Notes under the pieces: model-generated
What the model saw: only the letters and a program-made list of their open reading frames with translations
Told to the model about the DNA's origin: nothing
The model's database searches: none
Assembly (NCBI GenBank): GCA_036642795.1
Contig: JAVXTH010000002.1
Location: forward strand, 62,001 to 126,000
DNA from: JAVXTH01 sp036642795
Lineage (GTDB): Bacteria; Bacillota_I; Bacilli_A; Erysipelotrichales; Erysipelotrichaceae
Direction: 5' to 3'
Length of the DNA stretch: 64,000 nucleotides
Translations under genes and position numbers: made by a program
Part shown: positions 17,527 through 26,792 of the stretch, one piece after another
Position numbering within the stretch: the stretch's first letter is position 1
Layout of the letters: each line of letters begins with the position of its first letter

Positions 17527-20013
17527 TTAGATGCTTTGTTCTTTTATAATATCCGCAATACTATCTTTTCTTCTTTGAATGATTTGGTAGCCTAATACCA
17601 TGCAGGTAGCACTAAATCCAATCAGTAAGCAATATAGATAGTCCTTATATGGAATTGCCATATCATAGCCAATCCCTGCTTTTTGAAAGAAAAAGGATAG
17701 TATCGATGCAATCAATACATTAATAACAAAAGCAATAAGGAAAGCAATGATTGCTTCCATCAAGCTTTCTTTATAGAGCATTTTAAGTATATCTTTTTTA
17801 CGCATTCCAATTGAATTTAGCATAGCAAATTCCTGACGTCGCATTTGGTATTCACCATGTGCCGTATTCAATATATTGACAAAACCAACAATGAAAACTA
17901 AAGTGATAAAACCAAAGAACAATAAATTAGTTAATAATTTAATCGACCTAACTTCCCCATTCATTCGATCGTAGTTATTGATATCATATGCGACGATGCG
18001 ATTTAAACCAGGTAAGTTTTTTAATTCTGTTTCCAAAGCATTGCTGTTTAACGTATTGAAATATGCGATATAATTCTTATTAAATTGAGATTCATCTTTA
18101 ACCTTAAATTCATTTTGAAAGAGTTGATCTAACTTGGAACTACGAACAAGCAAGGTTGGTCGGCTTTGTTGATTTAGAAAGCCTAAATCAATCGTGGTTG
18201 GAATGACTTCAAAATCCACCGTTTTCCCATGCGTAATCGCCATCTTTTTTGTTGCATCTATGTATTGACTAGGATGATTGTTAGCATATTGATATTCATT
18301 ATATAAATATGCTTGATGCTTTGCATTTGTCTTATTTTCTTTAAATAACGCATCGAACTTATTATCTTCAATACCAATTATATCTACTAGGATTTGGTTT
18401 GAATTACCTTTTATAGTGTTTTGATATTTTTTATTGAATGCCTTTAAAGGAACTAATACACTATCTTCATAGGTAGTGATTATATTAGTATTCACTGTTT
18501 CTAATTGCGCAATTTCATTTGCGATATTCAAATTATTTCTTTCTTCGGTAAAGTTCATACTAACATCATATTTACTATCTAAAAAAGATTCATCGCGTAC
18601 TTTTTGAACATTGCTCATCAATCCATGAAAAGATACAAATAGTACCATTAAGGTAACTAAAGAAATGAGGATGTTTCGTTCACTATGTTTTTGAAAACAT
18701 AGATGTTTGATTGCTAATTTACTAGTAATCGAAGAATGTTTTTGATCCATTCGATATTTTTTTGCTTTCGCATTGCCTTTAATTTTCATTTCATCGATTA
18801 AAGATAATGCAATGGTTTTACTTGGCAACCAAATACAAAATTCAATTAATATGAATATTAATATGCTACATATCGATATAAGTGACCATGAAAGATGCAT
18901 CTTCATCGCACTCATTTCTATCGATGAAGATAGAATCAATTGATTAAAGATACCTAGTGACGTTGAAACACTGAGCAAGCCAAGTCCAATCCCAAGGGGA
19001 ATCGAGATTAAGGCAATGATAAACCCTTGGAAAAACAACATACTGCGGATTTGCGTCATCGTAGCACCAACGCTTTGAAGCATGGATAGATGTTGACGTT
19101 CTTTACGCATATTCATTGAAAAGCTGTTATAAAGGAGCGTAGCGCTTCCTAAAAGAACGACAATCATCGTGAATACCGATACAATATTAATTAAAAAAGA
19201 ACTACGACTATTAGCAAGTGCATTGTCATAAGTTAATAAATTATAATTAAAATTATATTGACGATCATCAAATTTGATTACTTTCGCAATCGCTTTTGTG
19301 TTCTTTATGCTGTCGCTTGGATTATAATATTTCACATAGATGTCACTTGCAATCGGAAGTGTTTTATTATAGGCAGTAATTGCACTATAACTTGCGGAAG
19401 AAAAATTTTCAAAAGTAGGTCGTTCAAAAAAACCGACGACTTGATACGTATGTAATTTTGTAGCTTGAATTGTTTCAACACCTTCATAATAGGGATCAAA
19501 ATTATTAATTTCAGCTAGACTATCTTTAAAGATTCGTTTCCCTAAATTAAGTTGAATTTGCTCACCAAGGTTAAGATTAACTTTTCCATTATAAAGAATA
19601 TGTTTTGCTAATATAATTTCATGATCATTTTTAGGTAATCTACCACTGCTTATTTTTACTGGTAAATGATCAAGCGTTGTTTGTTGAAAGCCCATCACAC
19701 TTATATAAGGCTTTAAATTATTCTTACTCCCGTTTAAATAATCAACTCCTAACGATTGAACTTGCATTGCTTCTGCTACTTTTTCATTATGGGTAACAAA
19801 TATTTTTTTATCGTTGGGCACATTATAAAAAAGACTATGATAATCCCCAAATGTTTCTCTTTGCTTTGTTTGTAACGCATCTTTAGCACTTAGGGTGAGG
19901 GTCGCAATTGATATCATCATTGCCGTTGATAACGTAATGCCAATCATAATGGCAATCGTTCTTTTATAATTATGCCATAAGTTTTTTATTCCATAGCGAT
20001 GAAGAATTTTCAT
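17527..20013 (-). CDS. ABC transporter permease, FtsX family
   Basis: An 828-residue membrane protein with two FtsX-type modules and about ten membrane helices: one at about 20-40, three between about 275 and 400, one after a linker at about 445-465, then a large extracellular domain and a last group of helices near residues 680-820. Basic cytoplasmic loops such as MNMRKERQHLSMLQSVGA are typical contact sites for the ATPase. Large extracytoplasmic domains suit a transporter that handles peptides, lipoproteins or envelope-active compounds rather than small ions. It is the last gene of a regulator-kinase-ATPase-permease unit. Confidence 0.88.
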   Translation of the reverse strand: MKILHRYGIKNLWHNYKRTIAIMIGITLSTAMMISIATLTLSAKDALQTKQRETFGDYHSLFYNVPNDKKIFVTHNEKVAEAMQVQSLGVDYLNGSKNNLKPYISVMGFQQTTLDHLPVKISSGRLPKNDHEIILAKHILYNGKVNLNLGEQIQLNLGKRIFKDSLAEINNFDPYYEGVETIQATKLHTYQVVGFFERPTFENFSSASYSAITAYNKTLPIASDIYVKYYNPSDSIKNTKAIAKVIKFDDRQYNFNYNLLTYDNALANSRSSFLINIVSVFTMIVVLLGSATLLYNSFSMNMRKERQHLSMLQSVGATMTQIRSMLFFQGFIIALISIPLGIGLGLLSVSTSLGIFNQLILSSSIEMSAMKMHLSWSLISICSILIFILIEFCIWLPSKTIALSLIDEMKIKGNAKAKKYRMDQKHSSITSKLAIKHLCFQKHSERNILISLVTLMVLFVSFHGLMSNVQKVRDESFLDSKYDVSMNFTEERNNLNIANEIAQLETVNTNIITTYEDSVLVPLKAFNKKYQNTIKGNSNQILVDIIGIEDNKFDALFKENKTNAKHQAYLYNEYQYANNHPSQYIDATKKMAITHGKTVDFEVIPTTIDLGFLNQQSRPTLLVRSSKLDQLFQNEFKVKDESQFNKNYIAYFNTLNSNALETELKNLPGLNRIVAYDINNYDRMNGEVRSIKLLTNLLFFGFITLVFIVGFVNILNTAHGEYQMRRQEFAMLNSIGMRKKDILKMLYKESLMEAIIAFLIAFVINVLIASILSFFFQKAGIGYDMAIPYKDYLYCLLIGFSATCMVLGYQIIQRRKDSIADIIKEQSI

Positions 20014-20687
20014 ACTGCTTCTCCATCGACTAATTTACCATCTTTCAAGTATAAAATACGATCACAGCTTCGTGCAATTTCCATATCATGCGTGATTAAT
20101 ATAACACTTTGAAAATATTTCTTATTACAATAACGCAATAGGTCAACAATTTCATTTGAATTATGGGAATCTAGATTTCCGGTTGGTTCATCCGCTAAAA
20201 TCAAAGCAGGATGAGCAATCAAAGCTCTTCCAATCGAAACTCTTTGTTGTTGCCCTCCAGATAATTCCTGTGGAAGATGAGCTTTACGATCACTTAAACC
20301 TAATAAATGAATCATTTCTTCACAGTCTTTTTCATCTACTTTTTGATTATCTAATAATAAAGGTAATAAAATATTTTCTCGCACATCCAACATTGGTATA
20401 AGATTATAAAACTGATAAATTAAACCGATCTGTCGACGTCGAAAAATTGTTCTCGCTTCATCATTTAAAGCATACAGATCAACATCATCAATAATAACAT
20501 GGCCTTCACTTACTTGATCTACACCACCAAGAGCATGAAGTAGGGTGCTTTTACCTGAACCACTCGGCCCTACAATTGCGATGAATTCACCTTTTTTCAC
20601 AGTAAAACTCACGTCATCTAACGCTTTAATTGTTTGATCTCCACATTTATAAAAACGGGAAACATGTTCTACTTTTAAGATATTCAT
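20010..20687 (-). CDS. ABC transporter ATP-binding protein (LolD/MacB-like)
   Basis: A 225-residue ABC ATPase with Walker A GPSGSGKS, Q-loop RQIGLIYQFYNLIP, signature SGGQQQR, Walker B ALILADEPTGNLDS and switch His LITHDMEIA. The DEPTGNLDS form is typical of the LolD/MacB/BceA group that pairs with FtsX-type permeases. Start and stop overlap both neighbours by 4 nt, so it is translationally coupled to the kinase upstream and the permease downstream. Confidence 0.92.
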   Translation of the reverse strand: MNILKVEHVSRFYKCGDQTIKALDDVSFTVKKGEFIAIVGPSGSGKSTLLHALGGVDQVSEGHVIIDDVDLYALNDEARTIFRRRQIGLIYQFYNLIPMLDVRENILLPLLLDNQKVDEKDCEEMIHLLGLSDRKAHLPQELSGGQQQRVSIGRALIAHPALILADEPTGNLDSHNSNEIVDLLRYCNKKYFQSVILITHDMEIARSCDRILYLKDGKLVDGEAV

Positions 20688-21889
20688 AGGCGTTCCTCCT
20701 TAAAGAAACGGATTGTGAAGGTTGTTCCTTGCTTAAGCTTTGATTCAACCCAAAGAGTTCCTTGTTGACTGGTAATAATTTCATAAGACATTGCTAGTCC
20801 GATTCCAACACTGTCACTGCTGCTATTCTTGCCTCGATAAAACCGTTCGAATATGTGCGGTAAATCTACTTGATCAATACCACTACCATTATCAAATATT
20901 TTAATTTGCGTGTACATCGCTGTATCCATGACTTGCGCATGAATCACTCCCCCATCTTGGGTATGTTCTACACAATTCTTAATGATGTTTAATAAAGCTT
21001 CGCTGCTCCAATTAATATCAACGTGAAGCAAGGCTTCATCTCCATCCATTATAAAAGATTGATTCTTTAAATCCATCACTAATAAAACCGATTCACTCGC
21101 TTTATGAAGCAAGTCCTTCGCTTGAATTGATTCCTTTAAAAAATGAACGGTACCAATTTGTAACTTTGACATTTTCAATAAAGAAGTAACAAGCCATTCA
21201 ATTCTTTGTAGCTGGGAACGAATATTTTTTAAAAATTTAATTCGTTGCTCATCTGACAACGTCTCTTGCGATAACAAATCACACATCATTGACATACTTG
21301 TAAGTGGTGTTTTTAATTGATGCGAAATATCCGCTAAATCGTTCCCGAGTTTTTCTTTATCTTCTTGAAGAATTAAATTGTTCTCTTTCAACATAACCGT
21401 TACTTTATATATATCATTACTTAAAATGGATAAAACACCTTCACTATTTCCTAATAAATCTAAATCATAATCACAAGCTAATATTCTTCTTAAATATTGG
21501 TCCATATTTAATATCTTCTGATTCTGTTTTCTTTGGTAGAAATAAGTACATAATAAAACAAATGTAATAAACAATAAGGTAATCATTATATTTGTGATCA
21601 TCATTTGTTGATATTGACTCTTTCTTTCCCTATTTAATGTTTCATCCATCCCATATTGTTTCAATATTTCTGAATTCTTACTCGTATCTTTACCTTGCAT
21701 AATCGTAAGTACTTGAGCTTTGATTTCAGGATTTTCTTTTTCTAATAATTGAAGGAGTGAAGCATTCATTTGTTGATCTTGTTTTTGTATTTCTTTAAAC
21801 TGTTGATAAGTAAAAAGACTACTTATTGTTAAGAAACAAGTAATCACAATGATAATTTTAAATAGAAAAGAATTCAATATCTTTTTCAT
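20684..21889 (-). CDS. sensor histidine kinase
   Basis: A 401-residue membrane kinase. TM1 is at about residues 10-28, an extracellular sensor loop of about 65 residues follows, and TM2 is at about 96-117. The phospho-acceptor His is in DISHQLKTPLTS, and the ATPase has N (IIKNCVEH), G1 (IFDNGSGI), F (LPHIFERFYRG) and G2 (GIGLAMSYEI) boxes. The extracellular loop is longer than in BceS-type kinases, which have almost none, so it may sense the signal itself. It overlaps the response regulator and the ATPase by 4 nt. Confidence 0.92.
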   Translation of the reverse strand: MKKILNSFLFKIIIVITCFLTISSLFTYQQFKEIQKQDQQMNASLLQLLEKENPEIKAQVLTIMQGKDTSKNSEILKQYGMDETLNRERKSQYQQMMITNIMITLLFITFVLLCTYFYQRKQNQKILNMDQYLRRILACDYDLDLLGNSEGVLSILSNDIYKVTVMLKENNLILQEDKEKLGNDLADISHQLKTPLTSMSMMCDLLSQETLSDEQRIKFLKNIRSQLQRIEWLVTSLLKMSKLQIGTVHFLKESIQAKDLLHKASESVLLVMDLKNQSFIMDGDEALLHVDINWSSEALLNIIKNCVEHTQDGGVIHAQVMDTAMYTQIKIFDNGSGIDQVDLPHIFERFYRGKNSSSDSVGIGLAMSYEIITSQQGTLWVESKLKQGTTFTIRFFKEERL

Positions 21890-22560
21890 ATATCTTTTCC
21901 TATATAACCTAAGCCACGAATTGTTTGGATAATCCGAGGATTTTGGGGATCTTTTTCAATCTTTTCACGCAATCTTTTAATATATACCGTTAATGTATTA
22001 TCATTTACTAAGTCATCACTGATGTCCCAAATATTACTCAATAATTGATCTCTTGTGAGAATTTGATTCTTATTTGCCGCAAAAGTTAATAACAAACGAT
22101 ACTCCATTGCCGATAAAAATATTTCTTGATGGTTTCGATACACTTTACCTTTTAAGGAATAAATAATTAGATCTTGAAGACTTAGTACTTTTTCTTGGCC
22201 GTTATTTCTTCTTAATACAGCTTTGATTCTAGATACTAATTCCGCAACTCGAAATGGTTTGGTAATATAATCATCGCCTCCCATATCTAAGCCTTTTACA
22301 ATATCTTTTTCATCATCACGAGCCGTCAAAAAGATTACATTACTTCCATGTTTCTTTTTTAAGCGTTCGCATAAATCATAACCATTTCCATCTGGTAAGC
22401 CTAAATCAAGGATAGCTAAATCGTAATATTTTCGTTCAATTGCATTAATGGCATTAATAAAACTTTTAGCGGTATCAACATGATAACCTTCTTTTTCAAG
22501 AAGAAATGCGATGCCATCTAAGATTGTTTGATCATCTTCTACTACTAAAACTTCAATCAT
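21886..22560 (-). CDS. OmpR/PhoB-type response regulator
   Basis: A 224-residue regulator started at the ATG at 22560; the GTG at 22569 belongs to the AGAGGTGATT ribosome-binding site. The receiver domain has the acidic pocket (VVEDD), the phospho-acceptor Asp in LAILDLGLPDG, the conserved Thr in VIFLTARDDE and the Lys in DYITKPF. A winged-helix DNA-binding domain follows (about 125-224, with NDNTLTVYIKRLREKI and IRGLGYIGK). It is the first gene of the four-gene unit and probably controls that unit's own transcription in response to the kinase. Confidence 0.93.
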   Translation of the reverse strand: MIEVLVVEDDQTILDGIAFLLEKEGYHVDTAKSFINAINAIERKYYDLAILDLGLPDGNGYDLCERLKKKHGSNVIFLTARDDEKDIVKGLDMGGDDYITKPFRVAELVSRIKAVLRRNNGQEKVLSLQDLIIYSLKGKVYRNHQEIFLSAMEYRLLLTFAANKNQILTRDQLLSNIWDISDDLVNDNTLTVYIKRLREKIEKDPQNPRIIQTIRGLGYIGKDI

Positions 22561-22625
22561 GTTAATCACCTCTTTTTTATTATAGCAAAATTATAATTGT
22601 TTTACTTACAAATGCGTCATAAAAG

Positions 22626-22648
22626 AAAAAAATCTAGGTTTCCCTAGA
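22626..22648 (-). terminator. rho-independent terminator of the transglycosylase gene
   Basis: On the minus strand TCTAGG, GAAA tetraloop, CCTAGA, then a run of seven T. It starts right after the stop codon at 22650. Confidence 0.85.
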
Positions 22649-22649
22649 C

Positions 22650-23345
22650 TTATTGATTTCCTTGTACTTGCATACTTTGTACATAATTAATATCTTTTTC
22701 TTTAACCATTGCTTCTAATACTGCTTTTTGACGGATGCGTGCTTGTTCTTCATGATTCGAAAGTTGAAAATTTGCAGGTGATTGAGGGATTCCTGCTAAT
22801 AACGAACTTTGATTTAGATTTAAATCAATTGGTTCGCAGCGGAAATAACCATTTGAAGCTTCTTTGATACCAATGTGATTATCACCATAATTTATAATAT
22901 TAACATATAACTCAAGAATTTCTTTTTTTGAATAATTCTTTTCTAAATCCTTCGCCATAAAGACTTCCGCAATTTTTCGAATGATAGATGGATGATAACC
23001 AAAATATAAATTCTTCGCTGTTTGTTGGGTAATCGTAGATCCCCCACCAACAATTTCACCAGCTAAAGCATTGGATAACAAAGTCCGTACCAGAGCGAAA
23101 TAATCAACTCCATCATGTTCATAAAAGCGTCGATCTTCAATTGCTACCGTTGCCTTTAATAAATCAGAATTAATTTCATCAAACGTAATATAATTTTCTT
23201 GTCCTTTTATTGCTTCAACTTTATCTTCAAGACTACTTTTATTTATCGCAGTTCGATATTCATTATAACCAAGTCCTGTTAACGTAGCGCCAAGAAGGAT
23301 TAATATGATAATTAACATGACACATATTTTCTTTAATAATTTCAT
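22650..23345 (-). CDS. monofunctional peptidoglycan glycosyltransferase (GT51)
   Basis: A 231-residue protein when started at the ATG at 23345, which has AGAGGTGATGAA upstream. One N-terminal membrane anchor (about residues 5-25) is followed by the GT51 domain with the catalytic motif IEDRRFYEHDGVD, then GGSTITQQTAKNLYF, RKIAEVFMAKDLEK and YVNIINYGDNHIG. The second catalytic Glu of the family (motif KxxILExYLN) corresponds to KKEILELYVN. It polymerises lipid II into glycan strands outside the membrane. No transpeptidase domain is present, so it depends on separate penicillin-binding proteins. Confidence 0.9.
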   Translation of the reverse strand: MKLLKKICVMLIIILILLGATLTGLGYNEYRTAINKSSLEDKVEAIKGQENYITFDEINSDLLKATVAIEDRRFYEHDGVDYFALVRTLLSNALAGEIVGGGSTITQQTAKNLYFGYHPSIIRKIAEVFMAKDLEKNYSKKEILELYVNIINYGDNHIGIKEASNGYFRCEPIDLNLNQSSLLAGIPQSPANFQLSNHEEQARIRQKAVLEAMVKEKDINYVQSMQVQGNQ

Positions 23346-23414
23346 TTCATCACCTCTAAAAACATTATAACACAATCAACTTTCAAACTGCTTTTATCTT
23401 ACACATCTGTTAGA

Positions 23415-23442
23415 AAGAAAAAAGCATGTAAATTAACATGCT
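23415..23442 (-). terminator. rho-independent terminator of yneF
   Basis: Minus strand: AGCATGT, short AT loop, ACATGCT, then TTTTTTC. The stem touches the last base of the yneF stop codon. Confidence 0.85.
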
Positions 23443-23660
23443 TATTTGTTTATATTCATAGATTTCATGATTTGTTTAATTTGTGCTTCCGAAGGTTTTC
23501 TTCCCATCTGTAAGAACATTGCACGGATCATTTTTTCGTTGATAGGGGGATTTTCTTTCAATTCTTTTTCAAATTTACGTTTTGTGAAAATAAATCCTAG
23601 TCCTCCTCCAATAATAAGTCCTACGATTGTACAGATGATTGATGTCCAAAAAATATTCAT
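23442..23660 (-). CDS. YneF family protein (UPF0154)
   Basis: A 72-residue protein started at the ATG at 23660, where AGGAGG is well spaced. It has one N-terminal membrane helix (about residues 3-25, glycine-rich IGGGLGFIFTKRKFEKEL) and a soluble tail with the family signature NPPINEKMIRAMFLQMGRKPSEAQIKQ (first and last parts seen here as NPPINEKMIRAM and GRKPSEAQIKQ). The family is conserved across Firmicutes and Mollicutes and has no firm biochemical role. Single gene between two terminators. Confidence 0.88.
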   Translation of the reverse strand: MNIFWTSIICTIVGLIIGGGLGFIFTKRKFEKELKENPPINEKMIRAMFLQMGRKPSEAQIKQIMKSMNINK

Positions 23661-23673
23661 TATGCTTGTCCTC

Positions 23674-23817
23674 CTCACATACTGTTACATTTTACTATTT
23701 TTTGCCCACTTTTACAATAGTTTTGAACACATACTGAATCATTTTCATTAATAATGATGAATTCATTGAGAATTATTCAATATTAATGAATAAAAGAATC
23801 TTATTCTCACATACTGT
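23674..23817. repeat. short direct repeats upstream of yneF
   Basis: The 12-mer CTCACATACTGT occurs at 23674-23685 and again at 23806-23817, with its core ACATACTG also at 23729-23736. The spacing is 52 and 80 bases. The stretch between also holds CATTAATAATG and ATTCATT/AATGAAT inverted elements. It lies in the upstream region of yneF and may be regulator binding sites; it may also be chance in AT-rich DNA. Confidence 0.4.
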
Positions 23818-23848
23818 AAAGTAAATATATTTGATTATGAGTCTTATC

Positions 23849-25021
23849 TTAATACTTTTCAACTTTCACAATTTTCCCAAGTTGATGTAATGTTTTAACC
23901 ATCAAATCGACCGTTTCAATTTTTTTAGTTAGTGAAATTGGCGAGAATGCCATTCCTTGATGAGCTGGATTATCGGCAGTTCCAATTAAGAAACGGATTG
24001 CTTGGCTTTCTAATAAGATTTTACATAAGTGTTGAGCTCCATCACTCGCTTCATTTTCTAAAAAAGCATCCAAGTAATTATGATCCCGTTGACACATTTC
24101 TAAATATTGAATACATTTATTAATCGTTAATGCACCTTCACTTACTAAATCTAAGCCTTCAATCGTACCCATTGGTGGAACATCACTTCCCACATTTGGT
24201 TGTTTTATTATCATTTCTTTATTTAACTCACGGGCGACGATTTGTGAAGTAGTTCCACCACATACAACCTTGAAGCCTTTTGTGCTCATTAACTTGCTTA
24301 CCACTTCTTTATCATCGTCTTTGTTTACGGGTGGACCAACCATAACAATTGTTTCAACATAGTCCATAAGATGAATGCAGGCAACGCTACTATCATCGCC
24401 ACACTCTCCTTGATAAAGGGCATCCACAGCATCTAATAAATGATGAACTACATCATTTGCATGGTCATTTCCCTTCCATAAGCGCATCATATGTTCTTCC
24501 ACTTCTTTTTGATCCCAATCCAGATTTAAAACCATACCACTTCCCGCATGAAGAATTCCATCTGAAAACATAATCAGATCATCATTAGCTTCCACTAAAA
24601 AATGACTTTCCCTTATTTCTTTTCCATTAAGAATACGCGTTGTTCGCTGGATTGGCATAATTGCTCCCTTGCGCATCCATATCACATTTGGAGAATCATA
24701 TTCGGCTAAAAAGACTCGCCCATCATAAAATACTTGTAATACAATAAAAGTACTATAAGCAATGCCTCGTTCTTTACAAATTGGCAAAGTAGCCGATATT
24801 GTTTCAATTGCATCATCAATTTCCATCTTTTCACCAATCATTGTTGATAAGATTTCACTTGTTAAAGTGGCTAAAATATTTGCTTTTACTCCACTTCCTA
24901 ACCCATCCGCTAAAACCGCAATACACGCTTCTTCATTGCGAACAAATTTAACTTTATCGCCACATAATTCTTCATTTTTTTTATTTAAAGAAGCGAAATA
25001 AGTCTCTGTTAATAGTTTCAT
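23849..25021 (-). CDS. SpoIIE-type PP2C serine phosphatase coupled to the sensory hydrogenase
   Basis: A 390-residue protein. The first 220 residues are a SpoIIE/PP2C phosphatase: metal-binding Asp in CIAVLADGLGSG, DDLIMFSDGILHAG, and the late Asp in GDDSSVACIHL. A second domain of unknown function follows (about 225-390, with VGPPVNKDDD, VVCGGTTSQIVAREL and a possible helical end). No kinase domain or membrane segment is present. Its start overlaps the stop of the PAS hydrogenase gene (TAATG). This pairing is known for group C [FeFe] hydrogenases, where the hydrogenase is thought to sense H2 or redox state and pass a signal to the phosphatase. Confidence 0.88.
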   Translation of the reverse strand: MKLLTETYFASLNKKNEELCGDKVKFVRNEEACIAVLADGLGSGVKANILATLTSEILSTMIGEKMEIDDAIETISATLPICKERGIAYSTFIVLQVFYDGRVFLAEYDSPNVIWMRKGAIMPIQRTTRILNGKEIRESHFLVEANDDLIMFSDGILHAGSGMVLNLDWDQKEVEEHMMRLWKGNDHANDVVHHLLDAVDALYQGECGDDSSVACIHLMDYVETIVMVGPPVNKDDDKEVVSKLMSTKGFKVVCGGTTSQIVARELNKEMIIKQPNVGSDVPPMGTIEGLDLVSEGALTINKCIQYLEMCQRDHNYLDAFLENEASDGAQHLCKILLESQAIRFLIGTADNPAHQGMAFSPISLTKKIETVDLMVKTLHQLGKIVKVEKY

Positions 25022-26688
25022 TATTTATCTTCCTCTAACATTGTTTTATTTAACTTAGTTAAAACTACTTTTGTTTCCGCTGTTGTTTCACCTAATAAAG
25101 AAGCAATTTCTTGAACAACTCGCATTTGTTTGTTTATTACTTCTTGGGTTGAATTAATTGTATCTTGACGCAATTGACGTAAATGCTCTTTTTGTTGACT
25201 CTTTTCGGTTAAATCCATCAAGATGATAACAAAGGAATTCTTTTCATTTATGGAAATGACAGCATGTTCAAATATTTTATTAACTTGTGGATATTCTTCA
25301 ACAAAGTAAGATACTGATTCAACATGGTCTAAGACTTCTAGAATTTGATTACCTGGCAACACAGCTTGAACATCAAAACCTTTTACACTATAATTCTGTA
25401 ATTGCATCATTGCTAAAGCACTTGGATTAATTTCACTAATTTTATAATGAGAATCCAATACAATAATACCGTTTGGTGTATGTTTAATAATTAAGTTTGA
25501 AATGGATTGAGCATGTTCCAACGCATAAGGTAAACATAATTCAGCATCACACTTACCTTGTAAAACAGCAATTGCTTTTTCACGACAAGTCTCATAACCA
25601 CAAGCTCCACAATCCAATCGCATTGTTTTATCTTGTTTTCCGGTACGCGACAATACTTCTAATATTTGTTCTTCACTAAACTTGCCTTCATCAATAAAAT
25701 GGTTTTCATAAGTAGCGCTAAGATAATCTTCCTTGTCACCACATGTTATTTTAGGTGCTGTTTCATTGCGCGCAATGCGACTTTGAGCAAGCCATTCATT
25801 TTCTTGATATGCGTATAAATATGGCCCACCTAAACAACCTCCTGCGCATGCATTCATCTCAAAGAAATAGCCTTTTAAATGACCATTCATGATTGATTTC
25901 AAAGCTCCAGTACAGCGATCCAAGCCTTCAATAACCAATGTTTTATATGGCGTTTCACTTGGGAATGTTTTTATAATTCCACCACTTACTGGATATAAAC
26001 GTGCGATATTTTCTTCTGTTTCAATTATTTCATCAAAACCATCTACATCCAATAGCCATTCATCCATATCGTTCATTGCTAATACGGCATCAATTGAATC
26101 TTTAAAACGTGGGTCAAGAGCTTCTTGTTGCTTCGCAATACAAGGGCTTAAAAAAACAATTTTAGCGTTTGGATATTTTTTCTTAAGCATCCGTCCATGA
26201 ACAACCATCGGTGAAGCTACTGGTGATAATTGTGAAATCAAATCTGGAAAGCGCGTTTCGATTAGTTTCACAATCGCAGGACAACAAGTTTCAATGATAT
26301 TACGCATGTTACCTTCTTGCATTAAAGTTAAATATTGACTTGAAACAACCGCAGCTGCGACTGCCGTCTCTTCTACATGGGCAAAGCCTAATTCCATTAA
26401 ACCTTGTTTCAGCTTAGAAAAACTAACCCAGACATTTTGATAAGAAGGGGCAATTGAAATTACGACTTCTTCCTTATTCTTTAACCAATTTTTCACCTTG
26501 TTCATATCGGACACAACTTGCTTTGCCGATTGGGGACAAATTAAATAACAGCGACCACAAGCGATACATTGTTTTTCATCAATTTGAGGTTTGTTGTTAA
26601 TAAAACTAATTGATTTTGTTGGGCACATACGAACACATTTAAAACAATTTCGACAATCTGATTCTTTTAATGTAATGATTCCCTTCAT
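25021..26688 (-). CDS. PAS-containing [FeFe] hydrogenase, probable group C (sensory) type
   Basis: A 555-residue protein. Domains in order: two 4Fe-4S ferredoxin motifs (about residues 12-60, CRNCFKCVRMC and CIACGRCYLIC), the H-cluster domain with L1 ETCCPAIV (about 133), L2 FLSPCIAKQQE (about 180) and L3 FEMNACAGGCLGGP (about 280), an extra Fe-S motif CGACGYETC (about 360), and a PAS domain (about 400-500) followed by a coiled-coil tail. All four H-cluster cysteines appear to be present. The PAS domain and the PP2C partner argue for a sensor rather than a bulk H2 producer. AGGAGG precedes the start. The maturases HydE, HydF and HydG are not in this window. Confidence 0.87.
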   Translation of the reverse strand: MKGIITLKESDCRNCFKCVRMCPTKSISFINNKPQIDEKQCIACGRCYLICPQSAKQVVSDMNKVKNWLKNKEEVVISIAPSYQNVWVSFSKLKQGLMELGFAHVEETAVAAAVVSSQYLTLMQEGNMRNIIETCCPAIVKLIETRFPDLISQLSPVASPMVVHGRMLKKKYPNAKIVFLSPCIAKQQEALDPRFKDSIDAVLAMNDMDEWLLDVDGFDEIIETEENIARLYPVSGGIIKTFPSETPYKTLVIEGLDRCTGALKSIMNGHLKGYFFEMNACAGGCLGGPYLYAYQENEWLAQSRIARNETAPKITCGDKEDYLSATYENHFIDEGKFSEEQILEVLSRTGKQDKTMRLDCGACGYETCREKAIAVLQGKCDAELCLPYALEHAQSISNLIIKHTPNGIIVLDSHYKISEINPSALAMMQLQNYSVKGFDVQAVLPGNQILEVLDHVESVSYFVEEYPQVNKIFEHAVISINEKNSFVIILMDLTEKSQQKEHLRQLRQDTINSTQEVINKQMRVVQEIASLLGETTAETKVVLTKLNKTMLEEDK

Positions 26689-26759
26689 CTTTTTTTCCTC
26701 CTAAATTGATTTTATTCAAGGATCAACCTGTTATTTTTTATAACTTAGCTATGATAATG

Positions 26760-26787
26760 AAAAGATACGACATTATGCGCATCTTTT
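26760..26787 (-). terminator. rho-independent terminator after the group B hydrogenase
   Basis: Minus strand: AAAAGATGCG pairs with CGTATCTTTT (one G-T pair) around an 8-nt loop. It lies 5 bases after the stop codon and separates the two hydrogenase transcripts. Confidence 0.75.
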
Positions 26788-26792
26788 CTTAA

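Noticed and set aside
23760..23800. AT-rich inverted repeats (ATTCATT/AATGAAT) as an insertion sequence end
   Set aside because: There is no transposase and no matching partner end; the arms are short and common in DNA of this composition.
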